Positions 40,937-55,800 of a stretch of DNA of 64,000 nucleotides are shown piece after piece. The notes under the pieces are model-generated. The model saw nothing but the letters and a program-made list of their open reading frames with translations. It was not told where the DNA came from and ran no database searches. Numbering within the stretch: position 1 is the first letter of the stretch; each line of letters starts with the position of its first letter. Origin of the DNA: Panonychus citri (taxonomy: Eukaryota; Arthropoda; Arachnida; Trombidiformes; Tetranychidae); the NCBI RefSeq assembly GCF_014898815.1, contig NW_026515482.1, forward strand, positions 2,666,001 through 2,730,000, written 5' to 3'. A program made the position numbers and the translations under genes.

Positions 40937-41692
40937 AAAAATTCATCAACAATCAGATTAACAGTGAATTTGAATATTTACAATTAACTCGCGATTCTCA
41001 TTACAATCAAATTAGTTTCAACATTAACACAAGAGAGGAAAAAAACAACAACAACAATAGAAAATGAAATAGGAAGATTAAGAAGATGAAGATGAAGATA
41101 ATGATGATGATGATAATAAAAGAGCTCGAAAGATGATCAACAATATTAAAAGCTTAACATGGAAACAGAGTAATAATAATAAAGAGATAGAATTCATAAT
41201 AACCATGATGATGATGATGAGAAAGAGCATAAAGATAATGTTGGAACCTAAATATCATTGTGAAAGGCTGTTAGCTAATGGACTGACTTCCGGAAGATGG
41301 ATGAGAGAAAGAGAGAAAATTCATCAACAATCAGATTAACAGTGAATTTGAATATTTACAATTAACTCGCGATTCTCATTACAATCAAATTAGTTTCAAC
41401 ATTAACACAAGAGAGGAAAAAAACAACAACAACAATAGAAAATGAAATAGGAAGATTAAGAAGATGAAGATGAAGATAATGATGATGATGATAATAAAAG
41501 AGCTCGAAAGATGATCAACAATATTAAAAGCTTAACATGGAAACAGAGTAATAATAATAAAGAGATAGAATTCATAATAACCATGATGATGATGATGAGA
41601 AAGAGCATAAAGATAATGTTGGAACCTAAATATCATTGTGAAAGGCTGTTAGCTAATGGACTGACTTCCGGAAGATGGATGAGAGAAAGAGA
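40937..41692. repeat. Tandem duplication, two copies of a 378-bp unit
   Basis: ATTCATCAAC at 40941 recurs at 41319, and everything between repeats with period 378 and almost no differences (one A in a run). Landmarks are AACTCGCGATTCTC, GAGCTCGAAAG and GGAAGATGGATGAG. A further partial GA-rich start follows at 41680. High identity suggests a recent event or an assembly duplicate. Confidence 0.85.
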
Positions 41693-43722
41693 GAGAGAAA
41701 GAGACCGGAAGAAGACGAAGCCTTCTCATCAAGTTATCAACTCTAACTTAATACATTAGATTCAAAGTTAACCTAAAAACTTGGGAATAGAAAAAGAGAA
41801 AACCATAATTTCTACCTAATCATTACCATAATCATAATTATCATTAACTAATCATCATCGTCATCATAATTTTAATCATAGACACAAGTTGACAATTTAT
41901 TGATTTAATTTGTTTACGAACATGATTAATCCGATTAGCGAGTAAGAGATGAGAAAAAGATGAACATTCAACTTGGATTATGAGAATTTGGTTCCATTTT
42001 GTGGGACAATTAGTTAGTTGATTGGTAAATAATTGTGATTAAAGGTTTAATTGTTACGATTTGATTATGATTATTCTGATTTAAGGTCAAGTTTAACTGA
42101 GGGAAGGGAAAAAGGATAAGGAAACGGAGGAGGAAAAGGGAATAGGAAGAAGTTTGTTTAGTAAAGGAAATGTTATGACCTCTTAAGGAAGCAACAGAAT
42201 TCCTATATTTCACTTTTTCTTTCATCATTTTCATCCTTTTCATCTTCATCATCACCAACAACAACAGTATCATCACCATCTCTCCTTTTTTACACTGTAA
42301 AAAAGCATCTTTTCATCACCATGATGATGAAGATGCTCCAACCATTTGAAAGCAAACCTGAGTTTCCTTCCTATTCCCATGTATATAAAGATATTCACAT
42401 CCCAATCAAGTCAACAATCAACTCTAATAAGATGATGATCAACCTTAACTCTAATATAACAACAAGAAAAGTATCAACAATTTAACCATTTAATTTAATT
42501 CCGGATCATAATGGATAACAATTCAAATCTTATCATTAACAATTAGCTTGAAGGTAAAGAAAAACAATCTAATCAAAACTTCAATTGAAATGATACATTT
42601 TAGTGTTTTGTTTTTACCTTTCAGAGTTAATTGTTGTTGCTAAACAATCATTGATTGTCATCAACTTTTTGGTCTGATTGAATTGTAATTTTGATTAATT
42701 TTTTCAGACTCTTTCAAATTTAATTAGTAACATTATTAATTGATATTCTGATGAACATTTTACTCAAAATTAAACAGGAAATTAATGAAAACTTTTTATA
42801 AAGAAAAACTTTATGATTACAATTTAAATTTGATGAAGAAAAAAATTAACTTTTTGACAGTTGAACATTTGATGGAGATGACAATTTACCTGCATGTCAA
42901 TTTTATCCGCATCACTTTTTTTACACCTTCATTTTTCAATGGAATCACTTTCTCCACCATAACCACACCCTCTTTCATGATGATGATGAAAATGATGCCT
43001 CGGGTTATTATTGTAACTTATCATCATTATCATCTTCATCAATATTTTGACAAGCACATTGATGAAGATGAAGATGATATTACCTTTTATCAAATATTTG
43101 TCAAGATGAAGAGAGAGAGAGAGAGAGAGAAATGGAAGAGGAAAAGGGGGAGAAAATACAATTCTGAAGATGATGAAGGTGGAAAATGTTGATAACAATA
43201 AATGATGATGAAGAAGAAGATGAAATTTATCATTTTGTGACTCAAAATCTTCGATAATAATAATAAAGGTTACAAATCAAATAGACAACAAGAGTTTATT
43301 TTATTTCGAAACTTTTGACAAAAAAAAGTTTTTTTCTCTTCCCATTCTCTAGAATTTAATGTCATGAACACACGAAGATAACATGAAGATAATTCAGATT
43401 TCAAGATTCTGGAACCAATGATGATGATTATGATGTAACTTCTGGTTAAGAGGTCCTTCTAATGGAACCACAATTTAAAGCCATTCATTCAATGAGGATG
43501 ATTAAACCTTTAGCTCTCTTAACCAATAAATTTTAATCCAGTCGATTAAATCTGATGATGACGTTTCAAGATGATTAGTATTATTATTATCCAATGATGA
43601 TAATTTTTTCATCATCTTCAAGTGAAGATGATGCAAAGAGAAATCCAATCTTCATCTTATGACTTTGTTTGTATAATGGATAAGGTTATCATCAACTGTT
43701 TGTATATCTTCATCCTCATCAT

Positions 43723-43759
<37 letters not shown>

Positions 43760-45449
43760 TTGGGTCACATGCGGTAAAAACGTTATCCAGCACACTTACA
43801 TTGAGAGGATATAATATTTTTTGTTATATGCTTTTAGCATCATTTTGATGAAGATGATCATCCCTTTAATTGTCATTCTCATCTTTACCGATCATCATCA
43901 GGTAAATTGAGACCTATTATTATACTTACTGACTTAGTTGATTGTTATCAAACAAAAATCTTCTGGTTAAACACAATTTAGCTTTTCTCTTGATTCCTCT
44001 TTCAACTTTTGTCCTTTTTTGTAGCTTTTTATCCCCATCTCCTAATCATCTCTAATAATCATCATCATCATCATCACCCCAACGATCATACCTGATTAGT
44101 GAATATGAACATCATTGTTATGGATCATCTCGATTTGAGCAATTAACTGAGAATCTAATATAAACTTTCCATCAGAAATAAACATCATTTTGAAATGGAC
44201 AAAATTTTCCAATAGGATTTTGTTTTTATAGAAAATTTTTTTAATTACTATTAATATTTACTTAATCATAATGATGATCAAGATGTTTACACCTATATTA
44301 CTGTTAATTGTTGTTTAATAGAAGAGGATAAAGATTAGATTGTTGGGTGAGATATTACATTGGTAAACAATAAAGGAAATGTCAACATTGTCACTTTGTT
44401 TGTTTTTACACTTTTGGTCAATATAAAAGTAACGGTACTTTTGTTTTCTGTTGTAATATTACAAGTAAAGCTTTTTCATTGTCCATTAACTGGTCAGTTT
44501 ATATTTGAAAAGAGACAAACACAAGATAAGGTGTTAGACTGACCAATCAATTGATTGATAATTAATTGCCCAACGGCATTTAATTTAGTTTGACAAGAAA
44601 CATTTCCAATCATTTTAAATTGTAAAAGTATTAACAACAATCAACAATCAATATTGAGCAATTTAAAACATTTGATAAAATTAACAAGACAAAAAAAAAC
44701 GAGACAAGGTTAATAAATTGATTAACAATTTGATTGTTAATCAATGTGTATGTTGAATGACCATTTGATTGTCTTAATCAACTGGACAAAAGGAAACTCC
44801 AACTACAATATAATCAATCAATGGGATATGATATATAATCAGAATTGATTGTGAGTTAATCATCATCTTATTGATTGAGTAAATCAGAGATATTGCTTTT
44901 TTTTACCAATTTAACACAATTGATGATGATTAGGATACAATAGGAGTGAAAGTAAAAGATGAAATCAATTTGATTGTATGGATACAATTCAATTAATTAC
45001 ATATGAAAACAGAGTTGAGATAATGAACCAGTGGGAGTGTAAATACAACATCTTATGCTAATTTGATTCTGAATTTTCAAACTTACATGGAAATCAATTC
45101 ACATCATTCAGGTGTAATTATCATGGGAAATCAACATTTAATGCTATTCGATGTGAGTAAAAAAGGAGGAGGATGATGATGATGATGAAGATACACACAG
45201 TGGGTAATCATCATTCTCCTCCACGGTTATCAACTGATTATATTAACATGGAGGAGATGAAAATAAGATACAAAGTTGAATGTAAACTTTTTTATTACAC
45301 TTAAAAAAGGGAGACTTGTAGTTGGAAAGTGGCCACTTTTTATCATCCTCATCTTCATCATCTTCAAGAGGTGATAACACTTAAAACAAGACTCACTTGT
45401 AGTGGTTGTCAACATCTTCATCTACAAGTTGGGAGTGGGAGTGGGAGGT

Positions 45450-45450
<1 letters not shown>

Positions 45451-45485
<35 letters not shown>
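45451..45485. repeat. (GA)n microsatellite
   Basis: An uninterrupted run of about 17 GA units, one of the longest of several GA/TC tracts between 40.8 and 48.4 kb. Confidence 0.9.
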
Positions 45486-45487
<2 letters not shown>

Positions 45488-48384
45488 CACAAAAGAAGCC
45501 CAAGTAGCTCTAGAAATGAAAAGTAATCAAGATAATCACACTAATCTCTCAATGGAATTGGTATCTTTTTTTATTCTCCATCATCATCTCCATCTCTGAT
45601 TCATCAGAGTTTTCTATCCAATGAATTTTGAGCAATCATGTATCATGAAAACCAGAACTTGAAACCCAACCAACAATCAATTTACTTTGGATATTAATGA
45701 TTGGTGATTCTTTTTTTCCTTCTCGTTCTCTCAGATTCAATGTTATTATTGATGATAAAAAGGAAGATAGGGTTGAAATGTTGCGATGAAGTTCATTGAA
45801 TTTCCAGTCAATTGTCATGATATGCAGATGAATAGTGAGTAAAATATTTCACAGACAAGATGATAAGAGAAGATGATAAAATTTTTGAAAGAAACTAGTG
45901 TAAGCTAATTGAAGAAATGTCACTCGGGATGGAAATTGATGAGGATGAATGATCATCATGAATGTATTACATCAATTGAAACTCTTTTTTCCTCCTCATC
46001 TTCAATCATCATCATCATCCATAGATAAACCTGCAATTGTAACATCTTCTTCTTATCATTTCTAGCATCATTATCATCCCAATCTCTTGAATACAAAATC
46101 ATTTGCAATCATCAGCATAAAAACTGGAAACGCATCAAAGCAAAAAAAAAGTTATCCCAATTTTCATCCATTGATTTGTACGAGGATGAAGATGCAAAAG
46201 GATTACGAGAGCAATCAATTTAATCATTGAATGACAATCATCATCAACAACAACAACCCTATCTAATAGTAATCATTTCAATTGATAATCAAAGTGTATC
46301 AATGATGTAAATCCCTGATGAAAGGGCTTGATCATTATCATTGACTCTTAATACCAATTGGTTACAGTTAATCAATTGATGATCAGTTAACTGTTATTAC
46401 CTTTAACACAAGAATATGTTGTTAATCAAAGTCAAATCCTTGTTAATAATGATGATATGAAATCTTCAATCAACAATTAACAATCTCCAAGTCACAATTT
46501 AAACTAAATCATCACTGATTTATAATGACATCAAAATGTTTCATCAAATATTTAAGGTAATCAAATTATTATTTGATTAGATTTAGTTTCACCTTGTTTA
46601 TTATGATTCATTGATTGTGATTATCAATGTAATGATTAACAGTTTTTCATTTAATTAACGAGGTTTTTTTTCGCTATTTTAATTTTGATTGTTATTGTTA
46701 CACAGTTATAAGCAAAGAGATTAAGCTTAATCAAGTTAATCTAATCAAGGAACAAAAAAATAGAGGATGAAAAAAAAATCTAGCTTGTAAAACTTAATTG
46801 TTCTGATGTATGTTAATCAACAATCAAGGAGCCAAATCAATAGTAAATTTGGATGAAAAGTCCTACATGAATTGAATTTGATATTTAATGAAAAAGAAAC
46901 TGATTTATCTAAATCATTTGGTGAAAATTAAATTGTTATAACAATCAAAAGAGGGAAAGGCAAAGAAAACACCAACAAAATGAATTGATTATTTGTGTTC
47001 AACTGCAACAATCAAGTTAACAATCAACCTTACAAATTGAAATTTGTTAGTTTCATCAATTCAATTGGATATCAAGCTGAGAGACTTTGAAAGCAAACAA
47101 GGTCAATAGGATTTGACCTCAGTGGGTTTTATATTTAGTAGGGTGGAGAGAGAGATAGAGAGGTGATTGTTAGGAGGAGGAGGGCGAGGTGGGTGTCTAG
47201 AGGGTGGGTGAACCTTTTAATACATTAAATTGGCTGTCACACATTAGGATTAACAAGGGATTGAAGATGATGAGGTTGATTAAGAAGCGTATCAAACAAG
47301 ATGTAAAATAAATCAGTAATCAAGACAAAAAAATGATTTACAATCAATTTGAAGATGATCATCAATACCGTTGATAATGTTAATCAACCATTACAATGTT
47401 TCAATGTTAATTAACAAACTGTTGAAACTTAATCGGTAAGTTTAGTTACGGTTTGGACACCGTAAAAATCATAACGGTAAAAATAAAGAGATTAGAACTC
47501 GAGAAGAAAACAAAAATTTCGTAATAATAATAATCGAACCACGAAAATTAACAATCAATTTATTTGCTTGATTTATGATAGACATTTAAATCGTTAACAT
47601 GATCATCAATTTAATCATTATTACCATTTGTATTAGTATCACCTAAAGATGATAATAAGCTTGAATCTGATTGTTCATTGATTTTTCCTCTTTAATTAAA
47701 TGAAAAGTAGGAAAAAAAAGAGATGAAGATGAGTAAATGATGATAATGGTGATGATGAGCACCATTAGATGATAATAAACTTGGATGATGATGATAACCA
47801 TTATTATTACACTGACATGAGCAAGAATTGAAATTATATCTTGACAATGTAAAATAATATCCTGATAATCAGATATACCTTTTTGAATGTATTATAATGT
47901 CATGAAGATATTATTATGAAAGAGGCAAGCAAATGATGAGGAAGACAAAAAGGGAGAAGAGTGAGTTACCGTATTGATAGTCATTTAATATATCATAGAG
48001 AAGATGAGAAATAATGATAATGATGGAATGAAGGAAAGATAAATTGATGAAGAGAAAGAGAGAGAGAGAGAGAGAGAGTAAAAAATAAAACTACATGAAA
48101 ATGTCTCAATGTAAATGATAACATAACCTGATTGTTTCAATACATTTTGTGTCAAGTTAATCATCATCATCTTTTCACTGATTCCCAGAGTAATCAATTT
48201 TATCTTCCTCATCCTCCCACCCACTCACCCACTTGCAAGTTTTTAAAATAACATGAATAATAACAATGAACATACATGTAGATATATATTACAGGGAATC
48301 TCAAATAATAACATTGTTACATTATTATGGATACAAGATGAAAACAGTGATCATAATAGAGGACAAAAAGGAGGAGGAAAGATG

Positions 48385-48421
<37 letters not shown>

Positions 48422-50301
48422 GAGGATGAGGAAGATAACGATTAAAGGCTTGCCCTTTGTACTATCAAATGAGCGTAAATATTTTCCCATAGATATCATC
48501 AATATATCCGCTTGGATTGACCTCTGATCGGATAAGAATGAAAAAAAAACCATCAATTCTGTTTCCATGTTTATCACTTTTAATCTGATTGATAAGATAC
48601 ATTTTCACTTGGATGGATAATAAATTTACATTCATCTTGTTGTATAAATTTCATGTTAATCGGATTCAAAAATCTCTGAGTTCTATCAGCTCTTGAGGAT
48701 GGAAAGGTTATTCCAATGAAACTTTTTATTTGCTGAAATGGACAAATGTCCATTCACCAATTTGTAGGCTCACATTGGTGTCTCTTTGTTGTAACAATCA
48801 ATCTTGACCATAGTCACAATCAAAACGCCAATGATCATTTTACTATTGTCATCATGATCATTTCAAGTCTTTTTCTTCACAATTTATATAAAATTCTGAC
48901 ACATGGAAATCTCAGATTTATCAGAATTTTTTTTTCTCTCTCTCTCTCTTTCTCACATCCGTTTCCTATTTTTTCTGATTGTTTTGTTTGCTTAAATTGT
49001 TACAATTTGATCTCTTTCTCTTACGATTTAAACAAAAATCAGCAAATCTATCAACTCATCTGATTATCCTGATAATCTCATGATATTTAAGCTGTAAATG
49101 ATTAAAAATGAATCCAATCAATATTAACAGTTGATTTAATCCATTTCTTTTTTACCATTGTCAAGATTACAATTCAAGTTGATTGTATCAAACAATCAAT
49201 AGTTTTGACCACTAAATCAATATCATCATCATCATCTTAGATCTGATAGATAATCCAAAAGGAATTAAAAAAGTGTTAAACTGTTACATTATTGACCTAA
49301 TCTCCTAATCACTTATCCCGAATAGTTTTAATAATTTTGCTCCTCGGGAGTTATTAATCCTCTTAACGGTTATTATGACAATAAAAAACATATCTTTATC
49401 TTCATCTTCATCCTCATCCTAATCTTAATCACCTTCCGTTAATCCAAATGGGACCAATAACCAAGCCCTTAACACGCGTTAACAATTTAATCAAATCCTT
49501 TGGTGATTGTTAGTATTGCCTTTGAAAAATTTGATCACTTGATTATCAACAACTTCAATCAACAGTTTATTTAACCAGTTAATTGTTAATCTAATTAAAT
49601 TACTATCTAAAGGTTGACATTAAATTGTGATAAAACTTTTGTGTGGTTAAAGCTTAATCGTTGCTAATGTTTACCTCTATTTATTATCATATCATATTAA
49701 CCCTCAAGGGATCAGATTGTTACTATTTAAATTGTTAACTAATAGCAAATTAAATGCATTAATATGTTTACCATCATCAATTAATTGTGTCATTAATAAC
49801 AATTAATCTCAAAATGAAAGTCAAAATCTAATTGAATATTTCCAATGAAAAAGTAATCAAATAATCAAAGCCAATCAATATATCCAAATGATTAAGTTAA
49901 TCATCTTTGAGATTAAATTTTACCGTCAATCAAATGAAAGCAATCAAACTAATTGAGATAATAATAAGTTAATAATAATAATATTGATTGTTTAATTTAG
50001 TTTTGTATTATCTGTGTTTTTAAAATCCTTGTACATCAATATTTGGATTTGCATTAATTGTGATTAAAAAATGCAAACAATCAACTAACATAATGATTAC
50101 AATTAAGGTTGTGGTTTGTTTTTTTTTAATTTGTCAAATTGGTTTATTTTTAATTGTTGCTGATTAACTTGATTAACCTTTTGCTTTGGGATTTTCGTGG
50201 TTTCCATAAGTTTTGTGTGTAATATTTTAACCATCTCAATATGAATGAAGATGATGAAGGATGAGGATGAAAGATGAGGATGAAGTGAGGGAGCATCATC
50301 A

Positions 50302-53300
50302 TCATGCATAGTGTGTGTAAGATGTAATATGAGGTGTAACATGAGAGGGGTGGTGATGATGATGATGATGATGATGAGGCATTGTTGCATGATGTGAGGC
50401 CGCTGCAATATTTGAGTAAAGGTTTGCAGCGGCTGCGGTTGGACTGGTCCAATAGGTTGTTGATGGACTGAAGATACTTCCGGTTCCCGAGGAGGGTGTC
50501 AATGAGGCTGCGGCAAAGTTAATCTTAGGGGTGGTTGGATGATGATAACCAGGGGGAGGCATGAAAAATTCAGCTGATGGATAAGCCTTGTAGGCTGATG
50601 GATCGGGTGGTGCGGGTTGATTAGCTTGAGCTAATCCCTGGAAAATAATTAAATCAAATAAATAACAAAAAAACAGAGAGAAAATTAAACATTATGATAA
50701 TCATAGTTTTACAATTTTCTTGACAATTTAATTGCCTTTTCATAAAACACTTATGATAATGGTTGATAAGTTAATCGTTACCTGGAAATCAAATTTGTAT
50801 GCATATCTTTTCCCGTGGACTTTGGTCATTATATTTTTATCATAATAATACCTGAGGGCACGACTCAGTTTATCATAATTCATGTTTGGTTTACTTTTCC
50901 TTTCACCCCACCGGCGGGCGACCTCATCTGGATCAGTTAATTTAAATTCACCATCATTACCATCCCAGATGATACATTGTTTGGCTGTTGGATCATCTAA
51001 AAGTTCAAGTAAAAATTGCCACAATTGAATTTGTCCTGATCCTGAAGTGGAAAAAATTAATCCATTAATCCTCAACTAATCCAGTTAATCTTTATCTTAT
51101 CTAAATCTTACCTGAAGTTGTAAGTCGTCCATTTGATGATAAAAATGGATAAGGATCTGAAGATTAAGGGAAACAGAGCAAAAATGAGGCACAATTAGTT
51201 TGATGATAAAAGAAGACACAATGAACTCGAATCAATAATCAACAATAATCATTAGCATCTAATGAAAGATTGAGATAAAAGTTCAGATCTGACAGATAAT
51301 TTCATGATTTTCCACCCCCAATGTTAACCATTATCATCATCTAACTGAAGAGATGGTAATAAATATTAAGAGAAACAAAAAAAAATGAGACAAAATTGAT
51401 GAGCTACATAAACATGGACTCTCTCCCTCTATTCAGTAGACTGAGCACTTTACCCACCCTGAAATAACCTCATCACCCTCTTTCCACTCCACCATCATCT
51501 CCCCCTGATCATCATCATCATCTACACAATCGAAACATGGACTTAGTTTCCGGTTTCTTATGTGACTCTCTCTACAATTCTCTCTCTCTCTTTTTCTCTA
51601 TCTTCCATTCCTATTCTTTATCATGATCATCTTCATCTTCTTTGTTCAATTGTGATAAAAGAAGATGAAGAACAAGATGAGAAAAGGATAGAAAAAGAAT
51701 CATTCTTATTATCATCTTCTCTCTCTCTCTCTCCTATCATCATCTTTTATGGGAGGCAAGAGGAATAGAAATGGAGAATATCTTTCGTAAAAGTTTCGAA
51801 AAAAAAATAGATCATTATCTTCATCTTCTTCATACATATACGATTGATGATGAAGATGTTGTATCATGCTGATTGTCATCATCATCATCATCTTTCAATT
51901 GAATTGAGATTGAAAATGATCAGAATGTTGAATGAACAACAAAAGTAAAAAAAACGATATTGAACATTCATTGGAATCTGAATAGTTGACTGAAGATTCT
52001 GAAAGAAAATAAATTGACCAAAACTGACCTCAAAGACCTTTTTTTATATTCTATTTATTTATCTTTACGATATTTATTTACTTCTTGATGACATTTTCAA
52101 CTCTCCGCATCCCTTTAATCATTATCCTTGAACACAATCAAATCTAATCACAATAATGATAAAGATAAACTCTAATTCCTTGTATTTGGTTAACATGATT
52201 TTCATTTATCTTTCATTAACTGACCTCTTACAAATCTGATGGTCAACTGATACTTTTGTTTACACAAGACGATTGTCCATCTTTCCTCATCTCTCCTTGA
52301 CCACTTAGATAATATATATTTATGTCATTCATGTACCTTTTTAATTTTGTTGATAAAATCACCTTAATGATAATTTAGAATCAACAATTTAGTTCATTAT
52401 CATGAGCATGATTGTGATTACCAATGTCCAATGTAAATATTATCAAGATGATTAGAATTAATGATTTTCTGAGATTTATTAGTTAATCAACTTTATTGAT
52501 AAGTAAACAATTGTAATTCTGATTACCATTTTGATCAATCAATTTAGCTGTTTATCTAATTCATAAGATTCATCATTATCATGTTGGTCAACATTGTCAA
52601 AAGCATCTTTTGACCAACATGTGATCAGATTATTGTGGAAAACATATCTTTCCAATCATCATTATCATCATCTGAACATGATGATAATCAACAAATAGAA
52701 ACCTCAAGATGATAAGAATATCAATAAGCCATTAAAGAGAGAGAGAGAGATCCTAATAACCAGAGTAAATGGAATCACAATTAACAATGATAATCATCAT
52801 CATGAAAGAATAAGATTAATCTTAGAATGAGAAGAAAAAATTTCGAATTCTAATCTCAATTATATTCTTTTATATTCATTATCCTTACATCTTCTTTTCT
52901 TGGTCAATCATCATTCTTTCTAGTCAACAACTGACCTTTGGTCAATTCAAAAAGCAACAAATCCTTTTAACACCCCAAAGTCACAGAGAAAGAGAGAGAG
53001 AGAAAGAGAGAGAGAAGCTGAAACTATTACTCTTTGACTTGACCATCATCATCTTTGACTTTCCCAAAATGTCATCTTCCCTCGTCCACCCTGACCCACC
53101 CACTTCTCCCCCACATCATCATCTCTTTCCCATTAATTCAATCTATTGAACCGATTGACATGAGCATAACATTTCCATTCCTTGTTCATATTATCATCCT
53201 CATCCTCATCTTCAATTGTAAATCAAAGTGACCTCAACGGGTTGTCCAGCAATCTAATTGATAATGACCACGCAATAATCATAATAATAATCAAAAGGGT

Positions 53301-55800
53301 TACCATTGAATTAGACATTAGTTGGTCAACTGATCATCATAATATCCTGTCTTTATGTGTGTAGCTTTTCATTGTTGTTATTTACTCTTGATTGATGATT
53401 TACTCATTATTGATATTAATCAATTGGAATCAATTTGATTTCTCACCAGAATCAAATTTCATAATCTAACAATCAATCAATGATTCAAATCAAAATATTG
53501 ATCAACAATGATATCAAACTCACTGAATTTTGATTCAACTTATTAAACCAAAAATCTTTTCCATTTAAACTTAATTGTTAATCTAAGAATCACGATTAAT
53601 ATTTATATAAATATAGATTAAAGAATCGCAATTAATTATCACAATCATATAGGAAAAGAAAATGATTGAGAATTTAATTGTTGACTTAATTTATTTTCCC
53701 AACCATTAAATTAACAAAAAAGTTAATAGAGAGACAGAATAAAAAAACATTAAAAGAGATGATAATTAATCAAAGTTAATTGTTATAAACTAATGATAAT
53801 AATTCGTTAGTCACAATTGAATTAAATTGTTAATTAACTCACCAGAGAATCAAAGATAATCAGCTGATCTATTAAGAACAATTTAACATTCTATTGGTGA
53901 TTGTTCAGCAAACTGATTAATCTGAAAATCAAGTGAAAATCAAAAAGTTTGGAGAGAAAAATTTTCCATCATGAAAATTTGATTTCGAATTTTTTTTCCA
54001 CCAAATTTCATCATCATCATATCTTGAGGGTAACGAAAAACGGAAGTTAAGGAAACAAGAATCAAAAATGAAAACATATAAGTGGAAAATCTAGATGATC
54101 CTCTTCATCTTCTCATCACCACCCACTCCACCCAATAGATTCTTATAGATCTCAAGAGAAAAGTATATATGAACTTATACATCTGAAGTTCCATTGGAAT
54201 TCATGGACTATTCTGATAATCATGATTCCAAATGATGGCGAAAACTTTACCACCCAGTTTTTCACCCCTTTCACTTTCACTTTCATCTCTCATCTCTTAT
54301 TTTAGTATTTTCCTTAATTCTAATCCACCCTCACCTCTCCCTCTCTCTCTCTCACTTTCTATCTCTCTTTCTCTGTCTAAGATCTTGAAAATAATATTTA
54401 CGGAAGTTGATAGGATAACATTGGGAAGGAAGTTGATGCTAAGGGATATCCTTTGGATAGTTATAAAACACACACAGTTGATATTATGTATATAAATATT
54501 ATCTAATATTTTTATTCGGGTGGGGAGTTAACTCCCCACAATATTATCACTTTAGACACTTAACAACAACCTTCCGGTCCTAACTGGGCTCTTCCTTTGC
54601 ATCCTCATCACTTTTTTTTACTCATCTTCATCACCATCAATCCATCAATCTAATTCTTAGTCTCTCCTTAAGCTTTGTTCATATTTAATATTTTTCTCAA
54701 AATAAATTGTCAACTGTTGATTTAATTCACTAATAATAATTACCATTCATTCATCATTATTATCAACAATTATTGGAATAGTAAAAGTGTTCAACTAAAT
54801 TTAGTTACAATTATTAACATTTGTGAGAAATTGATTGTCTCAAAAATTTGAATCACAATCAATGACAATTAAATCAAATCGTCAATGATTGAAGGTAAAT
54901 TTTAAATTTGTAACTTTCAACTTGTAAATCCAATTGTTACCCTGTTGGATTTGTTGTTATCATTATTTAATCACAAATCATTTCATCAACAATATTATGA
55001 TTAAATTAAGTTGACAATTTATTTCCGTTTCACTCCCACTTTGCCACCCTGTAAGTGTCAAAGTGGGACAATTTTGAGGTTTTTTTTTTATTTCTGTCAA
55101 AAATGAGATGAAAAAATTTCAAAAATTTCGACATGAAATTGATTGTCACCAACACGCCATCATCTTCATCTTAAAGGTTGACAGTAATTAGCCTGAGGGC
55201 TAATAAAGATATTAACTTGTATCAATTTCAAATTGATTTTGATCAAAACTCTTAAATGAAATCGTTACACTAACAATTAACTTGACTTGATAAACTTAGT
55301 TAGATTGTAAATTATTCAATAGAAATTGCTTACAATTAATTTAATTTGATTTTTGCTTCTGTAAATTTTTTTTATGATTAAATCAGTTGACTGATTAAAG
55401 TTAATTACCTTGCATATTCCTGATGTGTGGATAAGTATATGAATCCAATGAGGATGTTTTCGTCATCGCAGTTATCGGTGTATGTGAATAGCCTGGAAAT
55501 GGTACCAAGAAAATAACGGTAAATATTGACGGATGCGGAAGAGATGATGATAAGCAAAAAGAAAGAGAAAAAAGAAAGAGAGAGAGAGAGACGGAAATTA
55601 GTATATTGAAAATGGATTTTGAGTTTCTTTTGTTTTCCGTTTCCGTTCTGGTTCCTGGTTCATTAATTTTCTCAATGATAATAATAATCACCTTGTGATG
55701 AGGATGAAGATCGGGACGATTTGGGAGGACAACAGAAATTTTCACAATCAGAATCAGATGAAACTGATTGATAAGAATCTCGTTTGCTTGTGGGTATCAT
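50302..55800 (-). CDS. FLI1: ETS transcription factor, ERG/FLI1 subfamily, 277 aa, five exons
   Basis: Coding exons 55800-55692, 55492-55409, 51156-51112, 51041-50782 and 50637-50302 join in phase to 834 nt, 277 aa. The N-terminus ([18 protein letters not shown]...) is serine-rich. '[18 protein letters not shown]' then matches the segment before the ETS domain of ERG/FLI proteins. The ETS domain begins '[17 protein letters not shown]' at about residue 80 and includes the recognition helix '[20 protein letters not shown]' and '[20 protein letters not shown]'. The C-terminus keeps 'YWTSPT' and a run of nine histidines encoded by an ATG/CAT repeat (about 50354-50380). No Pointed domain is encoded in these exons. 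The protein should bind GGAA sites and regulate transcription. Intron 2 is 4.25 kb, far longer than others here. Longer isoforms from upstream exons are possible. Confidence 0.9.
51157..55408 (-). other. Large intron 2 of the ETS gene
   Basis: A 4.25-kb intron rich in ATC/GA repeats (for example about 51574-51600, 52736-52750 and 52984-53013). No internal exon was found. It separates the short N-terminal exons from the DNA-binding exons and is a natural place for enhancers, though none can be named. Confidence 0.6.

Larger units (their letters stand above)
40092..50301. other. 10-kb gene-poor, microsatellite-rich region
   Basis: No gene could be supported. GA/TC microsatellites lie at about 40828-40858, 43107-43131, 43728-43755, 45451-45485, 48058-48078 and 48388-48420, with many GAT/ATC trinucleotide runs and one 378-bp tandem duplication. 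Open frames here are low-complexity products of these repeats. The region may hold distant control elements of the ETS gene. Confidence 0.5.

Noticed and set aside
41133..41759. Two identical open frames (about 70-80 codons) within the tandem duplication
   Set aside because: They arise from GAT/GA-rich repeat sequence duplicated as DNA. Composition is low complexity, and there is no splice context or homology.
42286..42305. Palindrome TTTTTACACTGTAAAAA as a transposon end
   Set aside because: No second end or target duplication was found; it is too short to call.
50103..50452. Open frames of about 100 codons on the minus strand overlapping the ETS last exon
   Set aside because: Out-of-frame shadows of the His-coding repeat and 3' untranslated sequence; the ETS frame stops at 50302.
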